From positions 1 through 61,195 of the forward strand of contig NZ_JAGPOX010000045.1 of the NCBI RefSeq assembly GCF_019038435.1: 61,195 nt of DNA, in the 5' to 3' direction. Both the position numbers and the translations under genes were made by a program. The notes below the pieces were generated by a model. That model was not told the origin of the DNA, ran no database searches, and saw only the letters and a list, made by a program, of their open reading frames with translations. Each line of letters starts with the position of its first letter. Within the stretch, counting starts at the first letter, position 1. Source of the stretch: Nocardia alni (lineage in GTDB: Bacteria; Actinomycetota; Actinomycetes; Mycobacteriales; Mycobacteriaceae). Shown here piece after piece: positions 36,333 to 44,170 of the stretch.

Positions 36333-37031
36333 CTAGCTCGCCGCGGTCGCGGCCTTCTTACGGAGGATCTCCACGGTCGCGGCGCGGTCGTCGGTGCCGT
36401 ACACCGCGGAACCCGCCACGAAACAGTCCACGCCGGCTTCGGCGGCCTGCTCGATGGTGTTCATGTTGATGCCGCCGTCGATCTCGACCAGCAGGCGCAG
36501 CTCACCGGCGTCCACGAGGCGGCGCACGGTGCGGGCCTTGTCCAGTACCTGCGCGATAAACGACTGCCCGCCGAATCCGGGTTCCACGCTCATCACCAGC
36601 AGCGTGTCGAAATTGCGAAGAATTTCCAGATATGGCTCGATCGGCGTATTCGGTTTCACCGACAGTCCGGCCTTGGCGCCGGCCGCGCGAATATCGCGCG
36701 CCACCGCGACCGGATCGTCGGTAGCCTCGGCGTGGAAGGTCACATTGTGCGCGCCCGCCTCCGCATAGGGCGGCGCCCAGCGCTCCGGGTCGGTGATCAT
36801 CAGATGGCAGTCCAGCGGAATATCGGTGACCTTCAGCAGGCTTTCCACCACCGGCAGACCCAGTGTCAGATTCGGCACGAAATGGTTGTCCATCACATCG
36901 ACGTGCACCCAGTCGGCGCCGTCGATCGCGCGCACCTCATCGGCGAGCCGAGCGAAATCGGCGGAGAGAATCGACGGCGCGATCATCGGCGCGGGGCGAT
37001 GGAACTTCGGGGTCTCAGCGGAGGCGGACAC
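36333..37031 (-). CDS. rpe: Ribulose-phosphate 3-epimerase
   Basis: Interconverts ribulose 5-phosphate and xylulose 5-phosphate. The 232-residue TIM barrel shows MIAPSILSADFARLADEV, ADWVHVDVMDNHFVPNLTLG with the metal and catalytic Asp, PLDCHLMITDPERW, LLVMSVEPGFGGQSFI, LLVEIDGGINMNTIEQA with the second catalytic Asp, and FVAGSAVYG. The N-terminus carries a short extension before MIAPSIL, so a downstream start is conceivable. In mycobacteria rpe lies between rsmB (fmu) and ribG; here sigma-factor, redox and NRPS genes separate it from rsmB. Confidence 0.97.
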   Translation of the reverse strand: MSASAETPKFHRPAPMIAPSILSADFARLADEVRAIDGADWVHVDVMDNHFVPNLTLGLPVVESLLKVTDIPLDCHLMITDPERWAPPYAEAGAHNVTFHAEATDDPVAVARDIRAAGAKAGLSVKPNTPIEPYLEILRNFDTLLVMSVEPGFGGQSFIAQVLDKARTVRRLVDAGELRLLVEIDGGINMNTIEQAAEAGVDCFVAGSAVYGTDDRAATVEILRKKAATAAS

Positions 37032-37284
37032 AGCGCGAAGTGTAGCCGCCGGGCATCATGGCCCGGTACGCGCCTGATACCCGCCGAAACAAGTGGACGA
37101 ACCGTTCGCGACCGGTTCATACCGACCGTTCCGTCACACCGGCCCGGACCCGCACGCGCGAACCATAGTGGACCACAACAGTTTGCGCCTCCCGACGGCC
37201 CGGCGCAGGTCGGACCGCCCGGCACATGCCGCAATTTGGGCACGGATTCGATTCCCGGGGCAATATTTGGGTAGCCTTCAGTGC

Positions 37285-37707
37285 GTGATCAACATTTCGG
37301 CGGAACAGGGACTGCGCGGCACCCCAGTGGAGATCGGAGTAGCGGCCACGGTGTCGCAGCTGCCGATCGTGCGCGGGCTCGCCGAAACTCTCGTGCTCCT
37401 CAGCGATTTCACCCTCGACGAGGTGGCCGACATCCGGCTCGCGGTGGACGAGGCGTGCTCGACGCTCATCGGGGTCGCCGCGCCCGGCAGCGTGCTGCGC
37501 TGCCGATTCACCGTCGGCGACAAGGATCTGCTGGTGCACGTGGCCGGTGTGGCGGCGGCGCAGGGCCTACCCGACCAACGCAGTTTCGGCTGGCATGTGC
37601 TGCGCACCCTCACCGACGAGGTGGATGCCGCCCAGGCTCCTTACGACGAGACCGTGCTCGGATATCCGACGACCGTGGAATTCCGGCGTGTCCGGGGGAA
37701 GGCATAG
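37285..37707 (+). CDS. RsbW-family anti-sigma factor (serine kinase-type ATPase)
   Basis: A 140-residue GHKL-fold protein of the RsbW/UsfX type. Its VADIRLAVDEACSTLIG region is the position of the ATP-binding N-box; the usual Asn is replaced by Thr. It ends with a short GWHVLRTLTDEVDA motif area and lacks a full G-box. Such proteins hold sigma-B/F factors inactive and may phosphorylate an anti-anti-sigma partner. GTG 37285 is taken as start (VINISAEQGLRGTPVEIG). Its TAG stop shares the G with the GTG of the sigma-factor gene, giving tight coupling, the standard layout of rsbW-sigF. No anti-anti-sigma gene is adjacent. Confidence 0.85.
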   Translation: MINISAEQGLRGTPVEIGVAATVSQLPIVRGLAETLVLLSDFTLDEVADIRLAVDEACSTLIGVAAPGSVLRCRFTVGDKDLLVHVAGVAAAQGLPDQRSFGWHVLRTLTDEVDAAQAPYDETVLGYPTTVEFRRVRGKA

Positions 37708-38699
37708 TGGTCGGCCGAGATCGTGGTGAAGCGGACACCGTGTTCGAATCCGATGATGCCCTGAAATCCGGCGGCGCGCAGGCTCCCGACGCGACGGCGG
37801 AGGCATCCGCGCACGCCGAAAAGGCCGCGAGCGAGTCCGACCCGGTCGAAAAAGAATCTGCCGCTGGTGAATCCGACGCCGCAGAGCCCGAAACCGAGGA
37901 CGAGGACGTCGCCGAGGACGAGGTGGCCGAGGTCACCCAGTCCGTCTCCGGATACGACGATGTGGCACTGCTTTTCGAGCGGCTCGCCGCCACCGAACCC
38001 GGCAGCGCCCGCCACGGCGAGGTGCGCACCCAGCTGATCAGCCGGTGCATACCCCTGGCCGACCATATCGCCCGCAAATTCAGCGGCCGAGGCGAGCCTT
38101 TCGACGACCTGACCCAGGTCGCCCGGGTCGGCCTGGTGCACGCGGTCGACCGGTTCGACATCTCGCGGGGTTCGAACTTCCTGTCCTTCGCGGTGCCCAC
38201 GATCATGGGCGAGGTACGCCGCTACTTCCGCGACAACACCTGGGCGATGCGAGTCCCCCGGCGCGTCAAGGAGACTCACCTGCGCATCGGTTCGGCGATC
38301 GACGCGCTGTCCCAGCAACTGGGCCGGTCTCCCACCGCCAAGGAGATCGCCGCCGAACTCGAGATCGATCCCGACGAGGTGACCCAGGCGGTCATCGCGG
38401 GCAACGCCTACCAGCCCAGCTCCATCGATGCGGTATCGGTCGGCCGCGACACCGAGGCATCCCTGCTGGACACCCTCGGCGAGGAGGAATCGCAGTTCGA
38501 CCGCGTCGAGGAATACGTGGCGATCCGCCCGCTGCTGGCGGGCCTGCCCGAGCGCGAACGCCGGATCCTCACCATGCGCTTCTTCGAGTCGATGACCCAG
38601 ACCCAGATCGCCCAGCGCATGGGGATCTCCCAGATGCACGTTTCGCGCATCCTCGCCAAAACCCTCGCGCGACTGCGAGAACAGACCGCACGAGAATAG
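37707..38699 (+). CDS. sigF: SigF/SigB-family RNA polymerase sigma factor
   Basis: A 330-residue group 3 sigma factor for stress or developmental genes. An unusually acidic N-terminal extension of ~85 residues (Asp/Glu/Ala/Ser-rich, about residues 10-80) precedes region 2 (DHIARKFSGRGEPFDDLTQV, FLSFAVPTIMGEVRRYFRD), region 3 (RSPTAKEIAAELEIDPDEV) and region 4 (LPERERRILTMRFFESMTQT with helix-turn-helix QIAQRMGISQMHVSRILAKT). The GTG start overlaps the anti-sigma stop by one base, with GGGGGAAGG at 37694. Palindromic repeat copy C begins 3 nt after the stop. Mycobacterial SigF has a shorter N-terminus, so the acidic extension is notable. Confidence 0.92.
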   Translation: MVGRDRGEADTVFESDDALKSGGAQAPDATAEASAHAEKAASESDPVEKESAAGESDAAEPETEDEDVAEDEVAEVTQSVSGYDDVALLFERLAATEPGSARHGEVRTQLISRCIPLADHIARKFSGRGEPFDDLTQVARVGLVHAVDRFDISRGSNFLSFAVPTIMGEVRRYFRDNTWAMRVPRRVKETHLRIGSAIDALSQQLGRSPTAKEIAAELEIDPDEVTQAVIAGNAYQPSSIDAVSVGRDTEASLLDTLGEEESQFDRVEEYVAIRPLLAGLPERERRILTMRFFESMTQTQIAQRMGISQMHVSRILAKTLARLREQTARE

Positions 38700-38702
38700 A
38701 GA

Positions 38703-38783
38703 ACCGGCCTCCCGCTCCATTCTGCGGGCCGATCTGTCCGGAAACGGACTTTCGAGCCTGAAAAATGTAGTAAGAGGCCAGGT
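38703..38783. repeat. Palindromic post-stop repeat, copy C (inverted)
   Basis: The left arm has CCGGCCTCCCGCTCCATTCT (38704-38723) and the right arm AAAATGTAGTAAGAGGCCAG (38762-38781). It is the reverse complement orientation of copies A and B, including CGGAAAC in the centre. It lies 3 nt past the sigF stop. An extra inner hairpin GTCCG/CGGAC is present in this copy. Confidence 0.75.
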
Positions 38784-38814
38784 TCGGACCGTCGCAAACT
38801 CCCCCGACCAACGG

Positions 38815-38890
38815 TCGACGGGTCGGCTCAGAAGAGCCCGTCCAAATCCGCCAGCAAGCGACGCTCGGAGCGGGCGCCGATCAAGTACGG
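38815..38890 (-). pseudogene. Remnant copy of the thioredoxin 3' end
   Basis: Read on the minus strand, 38888-38828 encodes LIGARSERRLLADLDGLF followed by TGA. The last residues of the intact thioredoxin gene 170 bp to the right are LVGARSKRRLLADLDGLF and TGA. The sequence past both stops is also alike (GTCGGCTCA preceded by GACG). No start or active-site part is present, so this is a partial tandem duplication. The rest of 38784-38997 shows nothing else. Confidence 0.85.
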
Positions 38891-38997
38891 ACCGGCTGGC
38901 CCGTGAAGCACTATTCAACCCGTCCAGGAGCGGACACACGCAGGGTTGAACTGTGCGGAAGTGCCCCTCAACGAGGAAAGCGCGTTGACGCGTCGGC

Positions 38998-39330
38998 TCA
39001 GAACAGCCCGTCCAGATCTGCCAGCAGGCGACGTTTGGAGCGGGCGCCGACCAAGGTGTGGATCGGGGCGCCATTGCGGAACAGCATGAGCGTCGGCATG
39101 GACAGGACCTGGTAGGCGGCTGCGGTGGCCGGGTTGGCGTCCACGTCGAGTTGGGCGACCGTGAGGTGGCCGGTTTGTTCGGCGGCCAGCTCGTGCAGGA
39201 CCGGCTCGATCATGCGGCAGGGCGGGCACCATCCGGCGGTGAACTCGACGAGCACCGGCAGGTCCGAGGTCAGGACCGTTTCGGCGAACGTGGCGTCGGT
39301 GACTGTCAGTAGGGCGGCGGTGGTAGTCAC
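38998..39330 (-). CDS. trxA: Thioredoxin
   Basis: A 110-residue cytoplasmic thioredoxin. The redox site FTAGWCPPCRMIEPVL has the variant WCPPC in place of WCGPC, which may shift its redox potential. The cis-Pro is in LSMPTLMLFRNG, and QLDVDANPATAAAYQV is the conserved central segment. The GTG start at 39330 overlaps the stop of the upstream merR gene as GTGA, so the two are translationally coupled. The pairing suggests a redox or metal stress unit in which the regulator controls the thioredoxin. A decayed copy of its 3' end lies 170 bp downstream. Confidence 0.95.
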   Translation of the reverse strand: MTTTAALLTVTDATFAETVLTSDLPVLVEFTAGWCPPCRMIEPVLHELAAEQTGHLTVAQLDVDANPATAAAYQVLSMPTLMLFRNGAPIHTLVGARSKRRLLADLDGLF

Positions 39331-39764
39331 GAGATATCTCCCTTGTCCGATGCGGCCCCGCGGCCGCGGGGTTCCAGGTGGATGGGTGCGAGGGTGAATT
39401 CGCAGCGCGGTACGTCCGGGCTGGGCTCGTCGAGCTTGGCCGCGATCCAGCCGCGCACGCCCTGCAATTGGCCGATGAGTGCGTCGAGTTCGGCCAGTTT
39501 GCGCCGGTAGACCTCGGCCGAGGACGCGCAGTCGTCTCCGGACGTATGCCCGGCGCGTAGGCAGTCCACGAATGGACGGATCTCCTCCAGCTCGAATCCG
39601 CAGTCCTGAAGGGTGCGGATCTGGCGCAGGATCGTCAGGTCGGCCTCGTCGTAGCTGCGGTATCCGCTGCTGTCGCGGCGGGCCGACAGCAACCCTCGCG
39701 ATTCGTAGTACCGCAGCGCGCGTGGGGTGGTCGACGCCCGCTCAGCCAGTTCACCGATGCGCAT
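39327..39764 (-). CDS. MerR-family transcriptional regulator
   Basis: A 145-residue MerR protein. The N-terminal winged helix starts MRIGELAERASTTPRALRYY with ESRGLLSARRDSSGYR; a dimerisation helix follows (ILRQIRTLQDCGFELEEIRP). Cysteines at CLRAGHTSGDDC resemble effector-binding Cys of the SoxR/CueR branch, so a metal or redox signal is possible. Its ATG at 39764 has GGAGAGAGGGGACG upstream. The stop overlaps the thioredoxin start. Immediately upstream are three decayed tandem copies of the first ~30 codons of this gene plus its ribosome-binding leader. Confidence 0.93.
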   Translation of the reverse strand: MRIGELAERASTTPRALRYYESRGLLSARRDSSGYRSYDEADLTILRQIRTLQDCGFELEEIRPFVDCLRAGHTSGDDCASSAEVYRRKLAELDALIGQLQGVRGWIAAKLDEPSPDVPRCEFTLAPIHLEPRGRGAASDKGDIS

Positions 39765-40200
39765 CCGACGTCCCCTCTCTCCGCCCCGCGGCCCCCTGCC
39801 GCACCCTGCCGCCCCAATAGGCGGTCGACAATCGATGGGATTCGCCGCACCGCAGACCGTCCGAGGCCACCGACACCCGCTCGGCTAGGTCACCGATGCG
39901 CATTCGTCCTTCGCTCCGCCCCTGGGCCCCAGCTCGCAGACCTTGCCGCACGCCACCGCACGGATGCGCGGTCGACAACCAGCCAGGCTCGCCGCAGCGC
40001 GGGCCGTACGGGGCCATCGGCACCCGTTCGACCAGATCACCGATGCGCATTCGGCGTCCTTCGCTCCGCCCCTGGGCCCCAGCTCTCAGACCCTGCCGCA
40101 CGCCGCCGCACGGATGCGCGGCCGACAACCGACGAGATTCGCTGCATCGCACGCCGTACGGGTCCATCGACACCCGTTCGACCAGGTCACCGATACGCAC
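39765..40200 (-). repeat. Three decayed tandem copies of the merR 5' end and leader
   Basis: The start-codon block CACCGATGCGCAT of merR (39752-39764) recurs at 39891-39903 and 40038-40050, and as CACCGATACGCAC at 40188-40200. The periods are 139, 147 and 150 bp. On the minus strand each block opens MRIGDLAERVS, MRIGDLVERVP and VRIGDLVERVS, against MRIGELAERAS in the true gene, followed by degenerate matches to LRYYESRGLLS (LRCGESHRLST, PRCGEPGWLST, VRCSESRRLSA). Each unit also repeats the GGGGCGGAG leader. The two outer units are multiples of three and stay open. The rest of the 39765-40476 gap (40201-40476) shows no gene. Confidence 0.88.
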
Positions 40201-40476
40201 CCGGACCACCTCAGCTCCATTACCCTGGGGCGGATTCTCGTCGGCCGAGTCCGAGGGCGCGCCAATTGTGCGCCCGGCCTTTCGCGTCACTGCTGTACCT
40301 CCTGCACTGGTGACCGACATCAGCCCGTCCACACTGCGGCGAGGCGGCCGTCGACCGATTCCGACGGTAAAGGTTCTCCTCGACGTCAAGGCAAGGCGTC
40401 CGCCGCGCATTCCCGCACGGCTTTGCCGTAGATTTCAGAGCGACCATGATCACCGGACCGTGAGTAAGGGGATGGT

Positions 40477-42549
40477 GTGACGCAGCTGCCGTTCGATTCG
40501 CTGTATCGGCACGGTTTCGTGCGGGTGGCCGTCGCAGTGCCGCCGGTGCGGGTGGCCGATCCGGCCTATAACGCCGAGCAGACGCTGACGCTGGCCCGGC
40601 GGGCCGCGGGCGACGGCGCGGTGCTCACCGTATTTCCCGAACTCGGGCTGTCCACGTACACAGCGGACGATCTGTTCCACCAGGATGCGCTGGATCATGC
40701 GGTCGGACAGGCGATCTCGCGGGTGGTCGACGAGAGCGCCGGTATCGATTCCGTGCTCGTGGTCGGCGCGCCGGTCCGGGCTCAGGGGCGACTGTTCAAC
40801 TGCGGCATCGTGATCGATCGCGGCCGCATCCTGGGCGCCACGCCCAAGAGCTACCTGCCGAACTATCGCGAGTTCTACGAGAAACGGCAGTTCGCGGCCG
40901 CGCGCGAGGCCCTGGACGACCATATCGTGATCGCCGGGCAGCGTGTGCCGTTCGGAGCGGACCTGCTGTTCACCGCGACCAACATGGAGGACTTCGTCTT
41001 TCATCTCGAGATCTGCGAGGACGGCTGGGTTCCCTTGCCGCCCAGCGGATTCGCCGCCCTCGCCGGGGCGACAGTGCTGGTTAACCTGTCCGCGAGCAAT
41101 ATCGTGGTGGGCAAGGCCGACTATCGGCGGCAGCTGTGTGCCTCCCACTCGGCACGTTACGTCGCGGCCTATCTGTATTCCGCGGCCGGGTACGGCGAGT
41201 CGACCACCGATATGGCCTGGGACGGGCAGGCACTGATCGCCGAGAACGGCGAGATCCTCACCGAGGGTGATCGTTTCACCGATCAGCCGCAGCTGGTCAC
41301 AGCCGACGTCGACCTGCGCAGACTGGCCGCGGACCGGCTGCGAATGACCAGTTTCGCCGATACCGTGCACGATCACCACGACCGGCTGACGCGGATGCGG
41401 CGCATCGAGGCCGGGCTACCCCTACCCACGAAGGCCGTCGAACTGCGCAGGCATATCCCCCGATTCCCCTATGTGCCCGCCAATCCCGCCGTCCGCAACG
41501 AACGCTGCGCCGAGGTGCACCACATCCAGGTGGCCGGGCTCACCACACGACTGGCGGCGACCGGATCACAACGCGTGGTGATCGGCGTGTCCGGCGGATT
41601 GGACTCGACCCTGGCACTGATCGTCGCGGTCAAGACGATGGACCGGCTGGGCCTGCCGCGCACGAACGTACTCGCCTACACCATGCCCGGATTCGCCACC
41701 GGCTCCAGAACCTTGACCGATGCGCACCGGCTGATGCGGGCGCTGGGCGTCTCGGCGCACGAGATCGACATCCGCCCGTCGTCCACCCAGATGCTGCGCG
41801 ACCTCGATCACCCTGCCGCGCAGGGTATCCCACAGTACGACGTCACCTACGAGAACGTGCAGGCCGGTGAGCGCACCTCGCACCTGTTCCGGCTTGCCAA
41901 CCAGCAGAGCGCGATCGTGCTCGGCACGGGCGATCTCAGCGAACTCGCCCTGGGCTGGTGCACCTTCGGCGTCGGCGACCACATGTCGCACTACAGCGTG
42001 AACGCCTCGGTGCCCAAGACCCTGATCAAATACCTGATCGCCTGGTCGGTGGACACCGGCGATCTCGGCTCGGACGCCGACGAGGTACTGCGCTCGATCC
42101 TGGAGACGGAAATTTCCCCCGAACTGGTCCCCACCGAACCCACTGCGGACCAAGGGGATTCACAACCGGGCCAGAGTTCGGAGGCAGTGGTCGGCCCCTA
42201 CGAACTCCAGGACTTCCACCTGTACTACACACTCCGCTTCGGCTACCTCCCCAGCCGCGTGGCCTACCTGGCCCGCCACGCCTGGTCCGACCGCACCCGC
42301 GGCCTGTGGCCCGATCTGATCCCCGCCGACGACCGCCACGAATACGACCTGCCCACGATCAAACACTGGCTCGCCGAATTCCTGCGCCGCTTCATCCAGA
42401 CCAGCCAGTTCAAACGCTCCACCCTCCCCAACGCGCCGAAGGTCGGTTCCGGCGGATCGCTCTCGCCGCGCGGAGACTGGCGCGCGCCCAGCGATGCGGT
42501 GGCGACCGCCTGGCTCGACGAGCTGGAACACAACGTCCCCAACACCTGA
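40477..42549 (+). CDS. nadE: Glutamine-dependent NAD+ synthetase
   Basis: Converts deamido-NAD to NAD using ammonia from glutamine. The 690-residue, two-domain protein has an N-terminal nitrilase-type glutaminase with Glu in VFPELGLSTYTADDL, Lys in GATPKSYLPNYREFYEKRQF and Cys in FHLEICEDGW. The C-terminal synthetase has the P-loop VIGVSGGLDSTLALIVAVKT, LAYTMPGFATGSRT and LGTGDLSELALGWCTFG. The length and order match mycobacterial NadE. GTG 40477 (VTQLPFDSLYRHGFVRVAVA) has AAGGGG upstream. The last ~40 codons are duplicated in decayed form downstream. Confidence 0.97.
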   Translation: MTQLPFDSLYRHGFVRVAVAVPPVRVADPAYNAEQTLTLARRAAGDGAVLTVFPELGLSTYTADDLFHQDALDHAVGQAISRVVDESAGIDSVLVVGAPVRAQGRLFNCGIVIDRGRILGATPKSYLPNYREFYEKRQFAAAREALDDHIVIAGQRVPFGADLLFTATNMEDFVFHLEICEDGWVPLPPSGFAALAGATVLVNLSASNIVVGKADYRRQLCASHSARYVAAYLYSAAGYGESTTDMAWDGQALIAENGEILTEGDRFTDQPQLVTADVDLRRLAADRLRMTSFADTVHDHHDRLTRMRRIEAGLPLPTKAVELRRHIPRFPYVPANPAVRNERCAEVHHIQVAGLTTRLAATGSQRVVIGVSGGLDSTLALIVAVKTMDRLGLPRTNVLAYTMPGFATGSRTLTDAHRLMRALGVSAHEIDIRPSSTQMLRDLDHPAAQGIPQYDVTYENVQAGERTSHLFRLANQQSAIVLGTGDLSELALGWCTFGVGDHMSHYSVNASVPKTLIKYLIAWSVDTGDLGSDADEVLRSILETEISPELVPTEPTADQGDSQPGQSSEAVVGPYELQDFHLYYTLRFGYLPSRVAYLARHAWSDRTRGLWPDLIPADDRHEYDLPTIKHWLAEFLRRFIQTSQFKRSTLPNAPKVGSGGSLSPRGDWRAPSDAVATAWLDELEHNVPNT

Positions 42550-42605
42550 TCCCACGCCCCATTGCCAAGCTCGCGTGCCTCGGCCGATCCAACCCGTCAT
42601 CCCAG

Positions 42606-42775
42606 CCTCCCAACGCACCGAAGGCCGGCTCCAGCAGGTCGCCGTCCCCGCGCGGAAACTGGCCCACCCCCAGCGATCCGACGGCCTGGCCCGACCAACT
42701 CGAGCAGAACCACATCCCACGACCCCACCGTCAACCCGCCATGCTTTGGGCCGAGATCCATCGAAACCAATTGCA
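42606..42775 (+). pseudogene. Decayed tandem copy of the nadE 3' end
   Basis: The true nadE ends NAPKVGSGGSLSPRGDWRAP, SDAVATAWLDELEHN. About 182 bp further on, one frame reads NAPKAGSSRSPSPRGNWPTP, SDPTAWPDQLEQNHIP. The DNA after each copy is also alike (ATCCCACG at 42549 and 42714). It has no start and a small deletion. It fills most of the 277-bp gap between nadE and the M1 peptidase gene. Confidence 0.85.
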
Positions 42776-42826
42776 CAACAGACAGTGCACGCCCCAGGAA
42801 TGCCGGGCGCGAGCGCTGCGGATTAC

Positions 42827-44170
42827 TCAGCCTGTCGCGCCGACGGCGGGTGGTAGCTCCGGTAGCGGTTGGTCGTACAGCCAGCGATCGAAGATCGGCC
42901 GTAGGGAGACCGGGGAGAAATGGCCTGCCAGGTCGATGAATTCCTCGGCCGATACGGTGGAGTGCCGGTACCGCGTGGTCCAATCCCACAGCAGCGCGAA
43001 GAATGCCGGGTCGCCCAGCGCGAGGCGCAGGCTGTGCAGGGTCAGGGCGCCGCGCTTGTAGACGCGGTCGTCGAACATCAGCTGCGGCCCCGGATCGCCG
43101 ACGACGATGTCCTGCGGTGCGCGAGAAAGGTTTTGGCGTGCCGCCCGGGCCAGTTGGTCGGCCGTGGCGCCGCCGCCCGCCTGCGACCACAGCCATTCCG
43201 CGTAACAGGCGAAGCCCTCGTGCAGCCAGATGTCGCGCCACTGCCCCACGGTCAGGCTGTTGCCGAACCACTGGTGCGCGAGTTCGTGCGCCACAAGGCG
43301 TTCGGCGCCGCGACGACCGTCGCAGTGATTCGCGCCGAAGATCGATATGCCCTGCGCCTCGATCGGTATCTCCAGATCGTCATCGGTGATCACGACCGTG
43401 TACGACTCGAAAGGATACGGCCCGAACAGCTTCCGGAATTCCGCCATCATCTCCGGCTGCCGGCCGAAATCGTGGTCGAACCGCGCGCGCAGGCGCGAGG
43501 GCATGATCGTGTTCATCGGCACCTCGTCGTGCGCCGAGCCGACCCGGTACTTGTTGTACGGGCCGATCTGAATGGTCGCCAGATAGGTCGCCATCGGTTC
43601 GGGCTGGTCGTACACCCACGTGGTCTGGCTGGCCTTGGTCTGCTTGCGCAGCAACTTCCCGTTGGCCACCGCGTAATACGGCGACTCGGTGGTGATCGAG
43701 ATCCGGTAGCTCGCCTTGCTGCTGGGATGGTCGTCGCAGGGGAACCAGGAGGCCGCGCCGTTGGGCTGGCTGGCCACCAGCGCGCCCTCGGTGAGCTCCT
43801 CCCAGCCGACCTCGCCCCACGGGCCACGCACCGGAGTGGGCGTGCCGGAGTACTGCACCACGACCGCCAGCACGCCACCCGCCGGAATCTTCTGTGCCGG
43901 TGTAACGGTCAGTTTGCCGCGCTGATGCGCGTACTTCGCGGCCTTCGCACCGTTCACCAAAACCTTGGTGACGCCCAGTGATTGGGACAGATCCAGCGAG
44001 AACCGCTGCTGCACCGCGGTGGTCACGGCAGTGATCTCCGCCCGGCCCGACAGCCGGTTGCTCGCCACCTTGTACACGAGCTCCAGCTCATAGCGTGACA
44101 CCCGGTAGCCGCGATTACCGTTCTGCGGTAGATACTCATCGATGGGTAACTCGTAGAACTTCTCCGCCAT
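42827..44170 (-). CDS. M1-family zinc aminopeptidase
   Basis: A 447-residue metallopeptidase with the M1 zinc site HELAHQWFGNSLT plus the distal Glu in DIWLHEGFACYAEWLW, and the transition-state Tyr in DDRVYKRGALTLHSLRLALG. The substrate-binding GAMEN loop is replaced by IEAQGISIFG. It has the N-terminal beta domain (YELELVYKVASNRLSGRAEI) but lacks the large C-terminal helical domain of PepN. No signal peptide is visible. The ATG at 44170 shares one base with the stop of the Pls-like synthetase (TGATG), so the two are translationally coupled. In Streptomyces albulus a zinc aminopeptidase degrades epsilon-poly-lysine (from memory), so a role in trimming or detoxifying the synthetase product is a plausible inference. 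Confidence 0.93.
   Translation of the reverse strand: MAEKFYELPIDEYLPQNGNRGYRVSRYELELVYKVASNRLSGRAEITAVTTAVQQRFSLDLSQSLGVTKVLVNGAKAAKYAHQRGKLTVTPAQKIPAGGVLAVVVQYSGTPTPVRGPWGEVGWEELTEGALVASQPNGAASWFPCDDHPSSKASYRISITTESPYYAVANGKLLRKQTKASQTTWVYDQPEPMATYLATIQIGPYNKYRVGSAHDEVPMNTIMPSRLRARFDHDFGRQPEMMAEFRKLFGPYPFESYTVVITDDDLEIPIEAQGISIFGANHCDGRRGAERLVAHELAHQWFGNSLTVGQWRDIWLHEGFACYAEWLWSQAGGGATADQLARAARQNLSRAPQDIVVGDPGPQLMFDDRVYKRGALTLHSLRLALGDPAFFALLWDWTTRYRHSTVSAEEFIDLAGHFSPVSLRPIFDRWLYDQPLPELPPAVGATG

Noticed and set aside
37240..37284. Sigma-F-type promoter (GGTTT-N-GGGTA) before the rsbW-like gene
   Set aside because: GGGTA is present at 37269 but no GGTTT at the right spacing, and it lies only 12 nt from the start codon.
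39751..40410. Continuous 219-residue minus-strand frame upstream of merR as a real protein
   Set aside because: It is the open reading through degenerate tandem copies of the merR 5' end; residues needed for the MerR fold beyond the first helix are lost.
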